From Luteimonas endophytica (GTDB lineage: Bacteria; Pseudomonadota; Gammaproteobacteria; Xanthomonadales; Xanthomonadaceae): a stretch of DNA of 64,000 bases. A program made the position numbers and the translations under genes. The notes below the pieces were generated by a model. That model was not told the DNA's origin and did no database searches. It worked only from the letters and a program-made list of their open reading frames with translations. How positions within the stretch are numbered: position 1 is the stretch's first letter; each line of letters opens with the position of its first letter. Location of the stretch: NCBI RefSeq assembly GCF_029887875.1, contig NZ_JARXRM010000031.1, positions 36,354-100,353 on the forward strand, in the 5' to 3' direction. Positions 7,478 to 17,184 of this stretch are shown here, piece by piece.

Positions 7478-8743
7478 ATGAGCACGGACGTCAACAGGAC
7501 CATCGACGCGGTCTGGCGGATCGAGTCGCCGCGGCTGATCGCCGGGCTGATGCGCATGGTGCGCGACCTCGACCTGGCCGAGGAACTGGCCCAGGACGCG
7601 CTGGTCGCGGCGCTCGAGCGCTGGCCGCGGGACGGGGTGCCCGACAATCCCGGCGCGTGGCTGATGGCCACCGCCAAGCACCGCGCCATCGACCGCCTGC
7701 GCCGGGCCAAGCTGCTCGACCGCAAGCACGAGCAGCTGGCCTACGAACTCGAGTCCGGTCGCGAGGACGCCGACGAGCGGCATACCGCCGAGCTCGACGA
7801 CGAGATCGGCGACGACCTGCTGCGGCTGATCTTCATCGCCTGCCACCCGGTACTGTCCACCGAGGCGCAGGTGGCCCTGACCCTGCGCATGCTCGGCGGC
7901 CTGACCACCCCGGAGATCGCGCGTGCCTTCCTGCTGCCCGAGCCCACGGTCGCGCAGCGCATCGTGCGCGCCAAGCGCAGCCTCGGCGCCGCGCAGGTGC
8001 CGTTCGAGATCCCGCGCCGCGAGGAACTCGGTCCACGCCTGGCCGCGGTGCTGGGGGTGATCTACCTGGTGTTCAACGAGGGCTATTCGGCCAGCAGCGG
8101 CGAGGACTGGATCCGCCCGGCGCTGTGCGAGGACGCGCTGCGGCTGGGGCGGGTGCTGGCCGGGCTGATGCCGCGCGAGGCCGAGGTGCACGGCCTGGTG
8201 GCGTTGATGGAGCTGCAGGCCTCGCGGCTGGAGGCGCGCACCGCGCCGGACGGCGCGCCGATCCTGTTGCCCGACCAGGACCGCGGCCGCTGGAACCGGC
8301 TGCTGATCGGCCGCGGCCTGGAGGCGCTGGAGCGCGCCGAGCGCCTCGGCGAGGTGCGCGGTCCGTACGCGCTGCAGGCGGCGATCGCCGCCTGCCACGC
8401 GCGCGCGGCGACCGCCGAGGAGACCGACTGGGTGCGGATCGTGGCGCTGTACGACGCGCTGTCGACGCAGGCGCCCTCGCCGGTGGTGGAACTCAACCGT
8501 GCGGTCGCGCTGGCGATGGCCTACGGGCCGCAGGCCGGGCTGGACCTGGCCGACCAGCTGGTGGACGTGCCTGCGCTGGCGAAATACCACCTGCTGCCCG
8601 GCGTGCGTGGCGACCTGCTGGCGAAGCTGGGCCGCCATGCCGAGGCGCGGGCGGAGTTCGAGCGCGCCGCCGAGCTGGCCGGCAACGAGCGCGAGCGCAC
8701 CCTGCTGCTCGAGCGCGCCGCGCGCAGCGCCGCCGAGGGCTGA
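7478..8743 (+). CDS. ECF42-type RNA polymerase sigma factor with C-terminal TPR-like extension
   Basis: This 421-residue protein has a sigma-70 region 2 (residues about 10-75, RMVRDLDLAEELAQDALVAALERWP and KHRAIDRLRR) and a region 4 helix-turn-helix (about 118-165, RMLGGLTTPEIARAFLLPEPTVAQRIVRAKR). A long C-terminal extension (about 180-421) contains NEGYSASSG, typical of ECF42, and TPR-like helices. ECF42 factors lack a classical anti-sigma factor; the extension is thought to control activity. They are usually encoded beside DGPF/YCII proteins, exactly as here. The extension probably senses a metabolite or partner, which is an inference from the family. Confidence 0.9.
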   Translation: MSTDVNRTIDAVWRIESPRLIAGLMRMVRDLDLAEELAQDALVAALERWPRDGVPDNPGAWLMATAKHRAIDRLRRAKLLDRKHEQLAYELESGREDADERHTAELDDEIGDDLLRLIFIACHPVLSTEAQVALTLRMLGGLTTPEIARAFLLPEPTVAQRIVRAKRSLGAAQVPFEIPRREELGPRLAAVLGVIYLVFNEGYSASSGEDWIRPALCEDALRLGRVLAGLMPREAEVHGLVALMELQASRLEARTAPDGAPILLPDQDRGRWNRLLIGRGLEALERAERLGEVRGPYALQAAIAACHARAATAEETDWVRIVALYDALSTQAPSPVVELNRAVALAMAYGPQAGLDLADQLVDVPALAKYHLLPGVRGDLLAKLGRHAEARAEFERAAELAGNERERTLLLERAARSAAEG

Positions 8744-8793
8744 GCCGGTGCGGCCGGCGCCGGGCGGCCGCCCGCGCCGGCCAGCGCCGGCGA

Positions 8794-9150
8794 TCACATC
8801 TCGACGATGCCCTTGAACCCGCCCCAGATCATCCGCTTGCCGTCGAACGGCAGGGTCTTCGGGTCCATCCCGGCCAGGCGCGGATCGGCCATCACCTGCT
8901 TGTTCACCCGGTCGCGCTGCGCCCGCGACTTGTAGACGATGTACGAGAACACCACCACCTCGCCGGGCTTCAGCTTCACCGCCTGCGGGAACGAGGTGGT
9001 CTTGCCGGGTTGCACGTCGTCCTCGACGCACTCGACGTACTGCAACGCACCGTATTCCATCCAGATCTTGCCGGCCTTGCGCGCCAGGGCGCGGTAGGCG
9101 GACAGCTTGTCCTTCGGAACGGCGAGCAGGAATCCATCGACGTAGCTCAT
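8794..9150 (-). CDS. DUF1428 family protein
   Basis: A 118-residue cytosolic protein begins MSYVDGFLLAVP, with an AGGAGAA ribosome-binding sequence immediately upstream on the minus strand. The sequence Y-x-x-ALARKAGKIWMEYGALQYVEC and FSYIVYKSRAQRDRVNKQVMADPRL is typical of DUF1428, a dimeric ferredoxin-like (dabb-like) family of unknown activity. It converges on the ECF42 sigma gene. Proteins of this size and fold often accompany ECF42 regulons, so co-regulation is possible. Confidence 0.85.
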   Translation of the reverse strand: MSYVDGFLLAVPKDKLSAYRALARKAGKIWMEYGALQYVECVEDDVQPGKTTSFPQAVKLKPGEVVVFSYIVYKSRAQRDRVNKQVMADPRLAGMDPKTLPFDGKRMIWGGFKGIVEM

Positions 9151-9280
9151 TGCGTTTCTCCTGGGTGGTCGGGGTGGCCCCGGGGCGCCGCCGTGGCGCT
9201 CCGGCGGTTTCGATGATGCGACGAACCGCGGCGCGTCGTTTCGACACCCGCCGCGGAGGGCGCATGTCCGGCCAGGCAGA

Positions 9281-10075
9281 TCAGTCTCCCGCCGGCAGCA
9301 CCAGCAGCAGCGCCGCGCCAAGCACGATCCGGTACACCGCGAAGCCGGTGTAGCGGTGCGACCTGATGAATCCCAGCAGCCATCGCACCACCACGAAGCC
9401 GGTGGCGGTGGCGGCGGCGAACGCCAGCGCCACCTCGTCCCAGGCCTCCCCGCCCAGGCCCTGCTCCATCCACAGCTCGAGGAAGGCCCAGGCGCTGGCG
9501 GCGAACATGGTGGGGATGCCGACCAGGAACACGAACTCGGTGGCCGAGGAGCGGCGGCTCAGTCCCGCCAGCATCGCCATGAAGATCGCCGCCGCCGAGC
9601 GCGAGGTCCCGGGGAACACCCCGGCCACCACCTGCGCCAGGCCGACCAGGACCGCGACGGTCCAGGTCACGTCGCTGCGGTCGCCGCGGCGTTCGGCCAG
9701 GCGCTCGGCGGCGATCATCCAGACGCCGCCGATGATCAGCGCCCACGCCACCGGCGTGACCGTCTCGGGAAGCTCCCAGCCGGCCAGGCGCACCGGCAGG
9801 CCGACCAGCGCGGTCACCGCGAACGCGGTCGCCAGCTTCAACGCGTAATCGCGGTTGTCGCGTTCGCCCAGGCCGGTCGCCAGCGTCCACAGCCGCTGCC
9901 GGAACACCAGGGTGATCGCCAGGATCGCCCCGGCCTGGATCACGATGTTGAAGAAGTCGGAACGCGCGCCGAGCCAGTGCTGCACGATCAGCAGGTGCCC
10001 GGTGCTGGAGACCGGCAGGAATTCGGTCAGGCCTTCGACGATGCCGAGCAGGAGGGCGGAAAGCAGATCCGACAT
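9281..10075 (-). CDS. uppP: Undecaprenyl-diphosphatase UppP (BacA)
   Basis: The start at 10075 gives MSDLLSALLLGIVEGLTEFLPVSSTGHL, the standard N-terminus of UppP, and a 264-residue protein of normal length. The glutamate-rich signature EGLTEFLPVSSTGH (residues about 14-27) and the second signature PGTSRSAA are both present. Between them run about eight hydrophobic segments. The inner-membrane enzyme dephosphorylates undecaprenyl diphosphate, recycling the lipid carrier for peptidoglycan and O-antigen synthesis, and over-production confers bacitracin resistance. It is divergent from the RidA-like gene. Confidence 0.95.
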   Translation of the reverse strand: MSDLLSALLLGIVEGLTEFLPVSSTGHLLIVQHWLGARSDFFNIVIQAGAILAITLVFRQRLWTLATGLGERDNRDYALKLATAFAVTALVGLPVRLAGWELPETVTPVAWALIIGGVWMIAAERLAERRGDRSDVTWTVAVLVGLAQVVAGVFPGTSRSAAAIFMAMLAGLSRRSSATEFVFLVGIPTMFAASAWAFLELWMEQGLGGEAWDEVALAFAAATATGFVVVRWLLGFIRSHRYTGFAVYRIVLGAALLLVLPAGD

Positions 10076-10247
10076 GGAGGTTCGCGGCCGTGGGGAGCCG
10101 CAAGGATACGCGAGGGCCTCGTTCCCTTTTTCCCGCGAGGCCGCGGCGGGCCCATCGAGCGCTGCGCAGGGGGCCGCAGCCGGCGTCACAAAGCGGCGCT
10201 GTCGTTCGACCAGCCCTGTGTATCCACAACGCACAGGAGAATCGTCG

Positions 10248-10694
10248 ATGACGCGCACCGCCGCCGCCCCGCCCACCCGCCGCCGCGAGCTCGCCCTGCT
10301 CGACCCGCCGGGCCTCTACGACCCCGCCCCGAACGGCTACTCGCACGTCGCCAGCGTGGCCGGTGCCGGACGCTGGGTGTTCGTGGCCGGGCAGGGCGGC
10401 GAGACCCTAGACGGCAGGCTGTCGCCGGCGTTCCGCGCCCAGGTGCGCCAGGCGCTGGCCAATCTCCTGACCGCGCTGTCCGCAGCCGGCGCTGCGCCCG
10501 CCGACGTGGTCAAGCTGACGGTGCTGGTCGTCGACCACGACCAGGCCCGGCTGCGCATCTTCGGCGAGGAACTGGCGCGTGCGTTCGGCGGGCACCGGCC
10601 CGCCTGCACCCTGATCCCGGTCCCGCGGCTGGCCCTGGACGGGATGCTGTTCGAGATCGACGCGGTCGCCGCGCCGGCCGGCGCGGCGGGCTAG
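10248..10694 (+). CDS. RidA (YjgF/YER057c/UK114) family protein
   Basis: The start at 10248 is preceded by CAGGAGA at 10234-10240 and gives 148 residues. Typical RidA segments are seen: YSHVASVAGAGRWVFVAGQGG, then QVRQALANLLTALSAAGA, VVKLTVLVVD, and FGGHRPACTLIPVPRLALDGMLFEID. The arginine that contacts the imine or carboxylate in true RidA deaminases is not obvious; the equivalent stretch reads HRPACTLIPVPRLA. It may therefore be a non-deaminase Rid subgroup. It converges on arsH with only 6 bp between the genes. Confidence 0.8.
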   Translation: MTRTAAAPPTRRRELALLDPPGLYDPAPNGYSHVASVAGAGRWVFVAGQGGETLDGRLSPAFRAQVRQALANLLTALSAAGAAPADVVKLTVLVVDHDQARLRIFGEELARAFGGHRPACTLIPVPRLALDGMLFEIDAVAAPAGAAG

Positions 10695-10700
10695 GGTCGT

Positions 10701-11468
10701 CTACGCCCGCGCCGTCCCGCGCCCGGGCGCGATCGCGATCGAGGAGAGATCGTTGGCGGCCTCCAGCGCGGCGTCGGCCGCCTGCCGGCGCTCGGAGTAG
10801 CGGTCCACCAGCTGCGCCGCGTGCGGGCGCAGCAGCACGGTGAAGCGCACCAGTTCCTCGACCACGTCGACGATGCGCTCGTAGTAGCCGGAGGGCAGCA
10901 TCCGCCCGGCCTCGTCGAACTGGCGGAACGCCTGCGCCACGCTGGACTGGTTGGGGATGGTGAACATGCGCATCCAGCGCCCGAGCAGGCGCAGCGTATT
11001 GACCGAGTTGAACGACTGCGAGCCGCCGGAGACCTGCATCACCGCCAGCGCGCGCCCCTGGGTGGGGCGGATGCCGCCCATGCTCAGCGGCAGGTGGTCG
11101 ATCTGCGCCTTCATCACGCTGCTGATCTGGCCGTGGCGCTCCGGGCTGCACCAGATCTGGCCCTCGGACCACAGCGACAGCTCGCGCAGCTCGTGCACGG
11201 CGGGGTGGTCGTCGTCCCGCACCTGCCCCGGCAGCGGCAGGTCGGAGGGATCGAAGATGCGCGGCTCGCCGCCGAAGTAGCGCACCAGCCTGGCGGCCTC
11301 CTCGATCGCCAGCCGCGAATAGGAGCGCGCGCGCAGCGAGCCGTACAGCAGCAGGATCCGGGGAGGCGCCTGCGGTTCCGGCGCCAGGCCCTGGGCCGGC
11401 CGACGGTGCGCGTGCCGGGGCTGGAGAGCCGGCAGGTGGTCGGGATCGGGCAGGGGGCGCAGTCTCAT
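10701..11468 (-). CDS. arsH: ArsH-type NADPH-dependent FMN reductase
   Basis: From the start at 11468 (GGAG upstream) the product has 255 residues. The flavodoxin-like signature [24 protein letters not shown] binds the FMN phosphate. ArsH-specific blocks are [41 protein letters not shown] and [15 protein letters not shown]. ArsH oxidises trivalent organoarsenicals and reduces quinones or azo dyes with NADPH. No arsB, arsC or arsR is nearby; the only partner is the PadR regulator upstream in the same orientation, 60 bp away. Confidence 0.9.
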   Translation of the reverse strand: MRLRPLPDPDHLPALQPRHAHRRPAQGLAPEPQAPPRILLLYGSLRARSYSRLAIEEAARLVRYFGGEPRIFDPSDLPLPGQVRDDDHPAVHELRELSLWSEGQIWCSPERHGQISSVMKAQIDHLPLSMGGIRPTQGRALAVMQVSGGSQSFNSVNTLRLLGRWMRMFTIPNQSSVAQAFRQFDEAGRMLPSGYYERIVDVVEELVRFTVLLRPHAAQLVDRYSERRQAADAALEAANDLSSIAIAPGRGTARA

Positions 11469-11528
11469 GCCGGGCTCCGGTTGCGACGCCTTGATGGGCA
11501 AGGTATAGGGGCGAGAAAAAGGGCCATG

Positions 11529-11954
11529 TCAGCAGCACCCATCCGGTCCATCCGGATGCGGCGCCTGGCTGGCCGCGCGGCTGGCCAGGATGCAGTCGGT
11601 GGCCTCCAGCCATGCCTGCACCGCCACGCGGAAGGCGTCGCGGCCGCGGCGGGTGAGGGCGTAGACCTTGCGCTCGCGGCCCTGCACCGTCTCCAGGCGC
11701 GCGGCGAGCAGGCCGTTCGCCTCGAAGTCGTTGAGCATCGGGTAGATGGTGCCCTCGGTGGGGCTGCAGCAGCCGCGGGTGGTCTTCTCCACCGCCTGCA
11801 CCACTTCGTAGCCGTGCATCGGCCGCTGGTGCAGCACCCGCAGCACGAAGAACTTCGACAGCGACATCTTGATCGTGCCCTGCCAATAGCCCCGGCTGGC
11901 GTAGTCGGGCGTGGGGCGCGGGGCGCCGCGGAGGGATCTGGCGACGGGCGTCAT
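11529..11954 (-). CDS. PadR-family transcriptional regulator with vicinal cysteines
   Basis: This 141-residue winged-helix regulator begins at 11954; an internal Met at residue 30 (MSLSKFFVLRVL) is an alternative start. The PadR fold is clear: LRVLHQRPMHGYEVVQAVEKTT, then the recognition helix SPTEGTIYPMLNDFEANGLL, and the wing ERKVYALTRRGRDAF. Cys62-Cys63 sit directly before the recognition helix and a second Cys-Cys pair ends the protein. Vicinal thiols are well suited to binding arsenite or sensing oxidation, and the gene lies just upstream of arsH. That it senses a metalloid is an inference. Confidence 0.85.
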   Translation of the reverse strand: MTPVARSLRGAPRPTPDYASRGYWQGTIKMSLSKFFVLRVLHQRPMHGYEVVQAVEKTTRGCCSPTEGTIYPMLNDFEANGLLAARLETVQGRERKVYALTRRGRDAFRVAVQAWLEATDCILASRAASQAPHPDGPDGCC

Positions 11955-12154
11955 GGTGCCGTTATACGCCTCGACCATCGAGGTATCAACCCGGCCCTGC
12001 CCGGTCCGCCCGCGGATCCGCGGCCGCCGCTATAGTTTCGCCGCCGTGCAACCTCCGCGCAGCGAGGCGAGGCCGAGCATCGGCGCCGCCGCGGTCGCGG
12101 CGGCGAGTGCCCGGCTCCCATCAACGCGAGCGTTCGCGCACCTCGGACCCCAGC

Positions 12155-12649
12155 ATGGACCTCCTCATCCGCCCCGCCAGCGCTGCCGATGCCGCGGCGG
12201 TCGCGCGCATCTACAACCACTATGTCGCCGCCACCTGCGTCACGTTCGAGACCGACGCGGTGGCGGAGGCGGACATGGTGCAGCGCATCGCGGAGACCGC
12301 CTCGGCACGCCTGCCCTGGCTGGTCGCCGAGCGCGACGGCAGCGTGCTCGGCTACGCCTACGCCTCGAAGTGGAAGGGCCGCTGCGCCTACCGCTATTCG
12401 GTGGAATCGACGGTCTATCTCGACCCGGCCGCCACCGGCAACGGCGCGGGACGGCGGCTCTATTCCGCGCTGATCGAGGCGATCCGCGGCTGCGGCATGC
12501 ACGCCGTGATCGGCGGCATCGCGCTGCCGAACGAAGCCAGCGTGCGGCTGCACGAGCGCCTGGGTTTCCGCCAGGCCGGCCGCTTCGCGCAGGTCGGCTG
12601 GAAGCAGGAGCGCTGGGTCGACGTCGGCTATTGGCAGCTATTGCTTTAG
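12155..12649 (+). CDS. GNAT acetyltransferase, phosphinothricin/methionine-sulfoximine type
   Basis: The start at 12155 gives 164 residues that align with the PAT/MddA group: IRPASAADAAAVARIYNHYV, then TFET, W-L-V-A-E-x-D-G-x-V-L-G-YAYAS-x-W, and the acetyl-CoA-binding stretch YLDPAATGNGAGRRLYSALIEA. The C-terminal GIALPNEASVRLHERLGFRQAG is the standard GNAT ending. Members acetylate phosphinothricin-like glutamine synthetase inhibitors or methionine sulfoximine and sulfone. The next gene downstream is glnA, the target of such inhibitors, though this adjacency may be coincidental. Confidence 0.85.
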   Translation: MDLLIRPASAADAAAVARIYNHYVAATCVTFETDAVAEADMVQRIAETASARLPWLVAERDGSVLGYAYASKWKGRCAYRYSVESTVYLDPAATGNGAGRRLYSALIEAIRGCGMHAVIGGIALPNEASVRLHERLGFRQAGRFAQVGWKQERWVDVGYWQLLL

Positions 12650-12731
12650 CCGGGCCTCGGCAGGCGTGGCGCGGGGCGCCCGGCGCGCTCTCGGTCCCGC
12701 ACGAGCGGGCGCTCCCGGCGGGCCGCCGCGT

Positions 12732-12748
12732 TGCACCAGATTGGTGCG
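12732..12748 (+). promoter_or_regulatory. NtrC-binding site upstream of glnA
   Basis: TGCACCA-GAT-TGGTGCG is a near-perfect inverted repeat matching the enterobacterial NtrC consensus (TGCACYA-N3-TGGTGCA). It lies about 100 bp upstream of the -24 element, a normal enhancer distance. A second TGCACCA half site begins at 12776, without a good partner half. Confidence 0.85.
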
Positions 12749-12840
12749 GGCGGCTCCCGGCGCGCACTGCTGCGGTGCACCAAGCCCTGGCCAGGCAGTG
12801 CTGCCCCATTGAAATCAATCATTTGGACGCCTTCCCAGGT

Positions 12841-12855
12841 TGGCACGGCGCTTGC
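12841..12855 (+). promoter_or_regulatory. Sigma-54 promoter of glnA
   Basis: TGGCAC-N5-TTGC matches the -24/-12 consensus exactly, with the invariant GG and GC correctly spaced. Transcription should begin near 12867, leaving a leader of about 30 bases before glnA. Confidence 0.9.
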
Positions 12856-12896
12856 GATCACCAGCGTATCCACGCCACCGAGGTTCAAACGTCCAG

Positions 12897-14306
12897 ATGT
12901 CCACCGATAACGTCGAAAAGCTGATCAAGGACCACAAGATCGAGTTCGTCGACCTGCGCTTCACCGACATGCGCGGCGTCCAGCACCACGTCACCTATCC
13001 GAAGTCGATCGTCGAACCGGGCCTGTTCGAGGACGGCACCATGTTCGACGGCTCGTCGATCCCCGGCTGGAAGGGCATCAACGAGTCCGACATGGTGCTG
13101 CTGCCCGACCCCGCCAGCGCCTACGTCGATCCGTTCCCGGCCGATCCCACCCTGGTGCTGGTCTGCGACGTGCTCGATCCTTCGACCATGCAGTCCTATT
13201 CGCGCGATCCGCGCGGGGTGGCCAAGCGCGCCGAGGCCTTCCTCAAGTCCTCCGGCATCGCCGACCAGGCGTTCTTCGGCCCGGAGCCGGAGTTCTTCGT
13301 GTTCGACTCGGTGCGCTTCGGCGTCGAGATGGGCCACACCTTCTTCCACATCGATTCGGAGGAGGCGCACTGGAACTCGGCCAAGGAGTACCAGGGCGGC
13401 AACACCGGCTACCGGCCGACCATCAAGGGTGGCTACTTTCCGACCCCGCCGGTGGACTCGCTGCACGACCTGCGCGCCGAGATGTGCAAGACCCTCGAGC
13501 AGATCGGCATCGAGGTGGAGGTGCACCATCACGAGGTCGCCAACGCCGGCCAGTGCGAGATCGGCACCAAGTTCAACTCGCTGGTCAAGAAGGCCGACGA
13601 GCTGCTGGCGATGAAGTACGTCATCAAGAACGTGGCCTTCCGCAACGGCAAGACCGCGACCTTCATGCCGAAACCGCTCGTCGGCGACAACGGCAGCGGC
13701 ATGCACGTGCACCAGTCGCTGGCCAAGGGCGGCACCAACATGTTCACCGGCGACGGCTACGGCGGCCTCAGCCAGACCGCGCTGTGGTACATCGGCGGCA
13801 TCTTCAAGCATGCGCGCGCGATCAACGCCTTCGCCAACTCGACCACCAACAGCTACAAGCGCCTGGTCCCGGGCTTCGAGGCGCCGGTGATGCTGGCCTA
13901 CTCGGCGCGCAACCGGTCGGCGAGCTGCCGGATCCCGTTCGTGGCCAACCCCAAGGCGCGCCGCGTCGAGGTGCGCTTCCCGGATCCGATGCAGTCGGGC
14001 TATCTCACCTTCGCCGCGCTGCTGATGGCCGGCCTGGACGGCATCAAGAACCAGATCGACCCGGGCGGTCCCAGCGACAAGGACCTCTACGACCTGCCGC
14101 CCGAGGAGGAGAAGAACATTCCCAAGGTGTGCCACTCGCTCGACCAGTCGCTCGAGGCGCTGGACGCCGACCGCGAGTTCCTGACCGCCGGCGGGGTCTT
14201 CACCGACGACTTCATCGACGGCTACATCGCGCTGAAGATGCAGGAAGTGACCAAGTTCCGCGCCGCGACGCACCCATTGGAATACCAGCTGTACTACACG
14301 GTCTGA
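12897..14306 (+). CDS. glnA: Glutamine synthetase type I
   Basis: The 469-residue protein condenses glutamate and ammonia using ATP and is the primary ammonia-assimilating enzyme. The start at 12897 gives [33 protein letters not shown], the usual N-terminus. The beta-Grasp region has [10 protein letters not shown], the catalytic region has [12 protein letters not shown], and the ATP-binding block reads [16 protein letters not shown]. The adenylylation loop is present as [11 protein letters not shown], preceded by [17 protein letters not shown] residues near the C-terminus, so control by GlnE is likely. Upstream NtrC and sigma-54 elements show nitrogen-limitation control. Confidence 0.97.
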   Translation: MSTDNVEKLIKDHKIEFVDLRFTDMRGVQHHVTYPKSIVEPGLFEDGTMFDGSSIPGWKGINESDMVLLPDPASAYVDPFPADPTLVLVCDVLDPSTMQSYSRDPRGVAKRAEAFLKSSGIADQAFFGPEPEFFVFDSVRFGVEMGHTFFHIDSEEAHWNSAKEYQGGNTGYRPTIKGGYFPTPPVDSLHDLRAEMCKTLEQIGIEVEVHHHEVANAGQCEIGTKFNSLVKKADELLAMKYVIKNVAFRNGKTATFMPKPLVGDNGSGMHVHQSLAKGGTNMFTGDGYGGLSQTALWYIGGIFKHARAINAFANSTTNSYKRLVPGFEAPVMLAYSARNRSASCRIPFVANPKARRVEVRFPDPMQSGYLTFAALLMAGLDGIKNQIDPGGPSDKDLYDLPPEEEKNIPKVCHSLDQSLEALDADREFLTAGGVFTDDFIDGYIALKMQEVTKFRAATHPLEYQLYYTV

Positions 14307-14316
14307 CGGGGGAAGG

Positions 14317-14345
14317 GCGGCCCGGCGCGGAGCGCGCCGGGCCGC
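14317..14345 (+). terminator. Strong hairpin after glnA
   Basis: A perfect 13-bp GC stem (14317-14329 with 14333-14345) and a GAG loop starts 10 bp after the glnA stop. No U-run follows, so it may be a 3'-end-stabilising or partial terminator structure. Confidence 0.6.
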
Positions 14346-14550
14346 GGGTTCATTCGGCGCGGGCCGGCAGGCCGGCGCAGGGGCAAGGCCCGACAGGGCA
14401 TCCAGACGCAGGGAGAGAAGCGGGCGGGGCCGGCACGGGGGCGCAGAAAAACCCGGCCGGAGCGGCAGCCAGCGATCCGGGCCGCCGCGGGGCAACGGCG
14501 ACACGCAAGACGCAATGACGGGGAGGGTTCCATCATCGAGGAGCCTGGTC

Positions 14551-15631
<1,081 letters not shown>

Positions 15632-15650
15632 CCCCACGCAGGAGACCCCC

Positions 15651-17078
15651 ATGACGATCCGACTCTTCCACGGGTGGAATGCCCGGCCCGGGCTGCTGGC
15701 GACGCTCGCGGCCGGCTGCCTGCTGCTCTCGTGCCTGGCCGGCGGCGTGCTGGCGCAGGACTCCGCCGCGCCGGCGGCGGTCGCCACCGCCGCGCAGGAG
15801 GCGCCCGCGGCCGCCGCCGCGGTGGACGACGAGGCCGCCGTCGAGGCCACCGTCGACAAGGGCGACGTGGCCTGGATGCTGACCTCCACCTTCCTGGTGC
15901 TGCTGATGGTGGTACCGGGGCTGGCGCTGTTCTACGGCGGCATGGTGCGCGCCAAGAACGTGCTCTCGGTACTGATCCAGGTGATCAGCGTGTTCTCGCT
16001 GCTGGTGCTGCTGTGGGTGGCGTACGGCTACAGCCTGGCGTTCTCGGGCGAGGGCGCCTGGATCGGCAACCTCGACAAGCTGTTCCTGGCCGGGGTGACC
16101 GTGGATTCGCTGGCGGCCACCTTCACCGAGGGCGTGGCGCTGCCCGAATACGTGTTCGTGGCGTTCCAGGCGACGTTCGCCGGCATCACCGGCGCGCTGA
16201 TCGTCGGCGCCTTCGCCGAGCGCGCGCGGTTCGCCGCGGTGATGCTGTTCGCGGCGATCTGGTTCACCCTCGGCTACCTGCCGATCGCGCACATGGTCTG
16301 GGCCACCGGCGGCTTCCTGTTCGAGCGCGGCGCGCTCGACTTCGCCGGCGGCACGGTGGTGCACATCAACGCGGGGGTGGCCGGGCTGGTGGGCGCCTAC
16401 TTCGTCGGCAAGCGGGTCGGCTTCGGGCGCGAGGCGCTCAAGCCGCACAACGTCACCCTGACCTTCGTCGGCGCGTCGCTGCTGTGGGTGGGCTGGTTCG
16501 GCTTCAACGCCGGCTCCAACCTCGAGGCGACCGCCGGCGCGGCGCTGGCGTTCCTCAACACCATGCTCGCCACCGCCGCCGCGGTGCTGGCCTGGGCGGC
16601 GGCCGAGAAGCTGGCCAAGGGCAAGTCCTCGGCGCTGGGCGTGGCCTCGGGCGCGGTCGCCGGCCTGGTCGGGATCACCCCGGCCGCTGGGCTGGTGGGG
16701 CCGCTGGGCGCGATCGCCATCGGCGCGATCGCGGGCGTGCTGTGCGTGTGGGGCGTCAACGGCCTCAAGCGCATGCTCGGCGCCGACGACACCGCCGACG
16801 TGTTCGGCGTGCACGCGATCGGCGGCATCGTCGGCGCGATCCTGACCGGCGTGTTCCACGCGCCGGGCCTGGGCGGCACCGGCGGCGAGGACTTCGCCAT
16901 GGTGTCCCAGGTCGGCACCCAGGTGCTCGGCGTGGTGTTGACCGTGGGGTGGATCGGGCTGGTCTCGGTGATCGGCTTCTCCGTCGCCAGGCTGGCGTTC
17001 GGCCTGCGCGTCGGCGAGGAGGACGAGCGCGCCGGGCTGGACATCGCCGAGCACGGCGAAACCGCGTACGAAAACTGA
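15651..17078 (+). CDS. amtB: Ammonium transporter AmtB
   Basis: A 475-residue inner-membrane channel. A signal-like hydrophobic segment (residues about 13-36) is followed by an Ala-rich spacer and then eleven transmembrane helices. Family blocks include DVAWMLTSTFLVLLMVVPGLALFYGGMVRAKNVLS, FAERARF, the pore His region DTADVFGVHAIGGIVGAILTGVF and GFNAGSN. The C-terminal tail VGEEDERAGLDIAEHGETAYE is the GlnK-docking tail. It imports ammonium under limitation and is closed by non-uridylylated GlnK. Confidence 0.96.
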   Translation: MTIRLFHGWNARPGLLATLAAGCLLLSCLAGGVLAQDSAAPAAVATAAQEAPAAAAAVDDEAAVEATVDKGDVAWMLTSTFLVLLMVVPGLALFYGGMVRAKNVLSVLIQVISVFSLLVLLWVAYGYSLAFSGEGAWIGNLDKLFLAGVTVDSLAATFTEGVALPEYVFVAFQATFAGITGALIVGAFAERARFAAVMLFAAIWFTLGYLPIAHMVWATGGFLFERGALDFAGGTVVHINAGVAGLVGAYFVGKRVGFGREALKPHNVTLTFVGASLLWVGWFGFNAGSNLEATAGAALAFLNTMLATAAAVLAWAAAEKLAKGKSSALGVASGAVAGLVGITPAAGLVGPLGAIAIGAIAGVLCVWGVNGLKRMLGADDTADVFGVHAIGGIVGAILTGVFHAPGLGGTGGEDFAMVSQVGTQVLGVVLTVGWIGLVSVIGFSVARLAFGLRVGEEDERAGLDIAEHGETAYEN

Positions 17079-17107
17079 CCGCACCCACCTCCCCCACGAG
17101 GTGACGC

Positions 17108-17142
17108 GGGCGGCGGAGCGATCCGCCGCCCGTTCTTGTTTT
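17108..17142 (+). terminator. Rho-independent terminator after amtB
   Basis: A perfect 10-bp stem (17108-17117 with 17122-17131) with a GCGA tetraloop is followed by GTTCTTGTTTT. It closes the glnK-amtB transcript 30 bp after the amtB stop. Confidence 0.85.
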
Positions 17143-17184
17143 CGGGCGCCTTGCAATCCGCCCGGCGAGCGGGTGCAATGCGGC

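Noticed and set aside
12776..12792. Second NtrC site upstream of glnA
   Set aside because: The left half TGCACCA is good but the right half does not form a palindrome, so it is noted only as a half site.
14429..14445. Possible sigma-54 promoter upstream of the TorF-like porin (GGCAC...GC)
   Set aside because: The spacing between GG and GC is wrong by one base and the TTGC element is missing.
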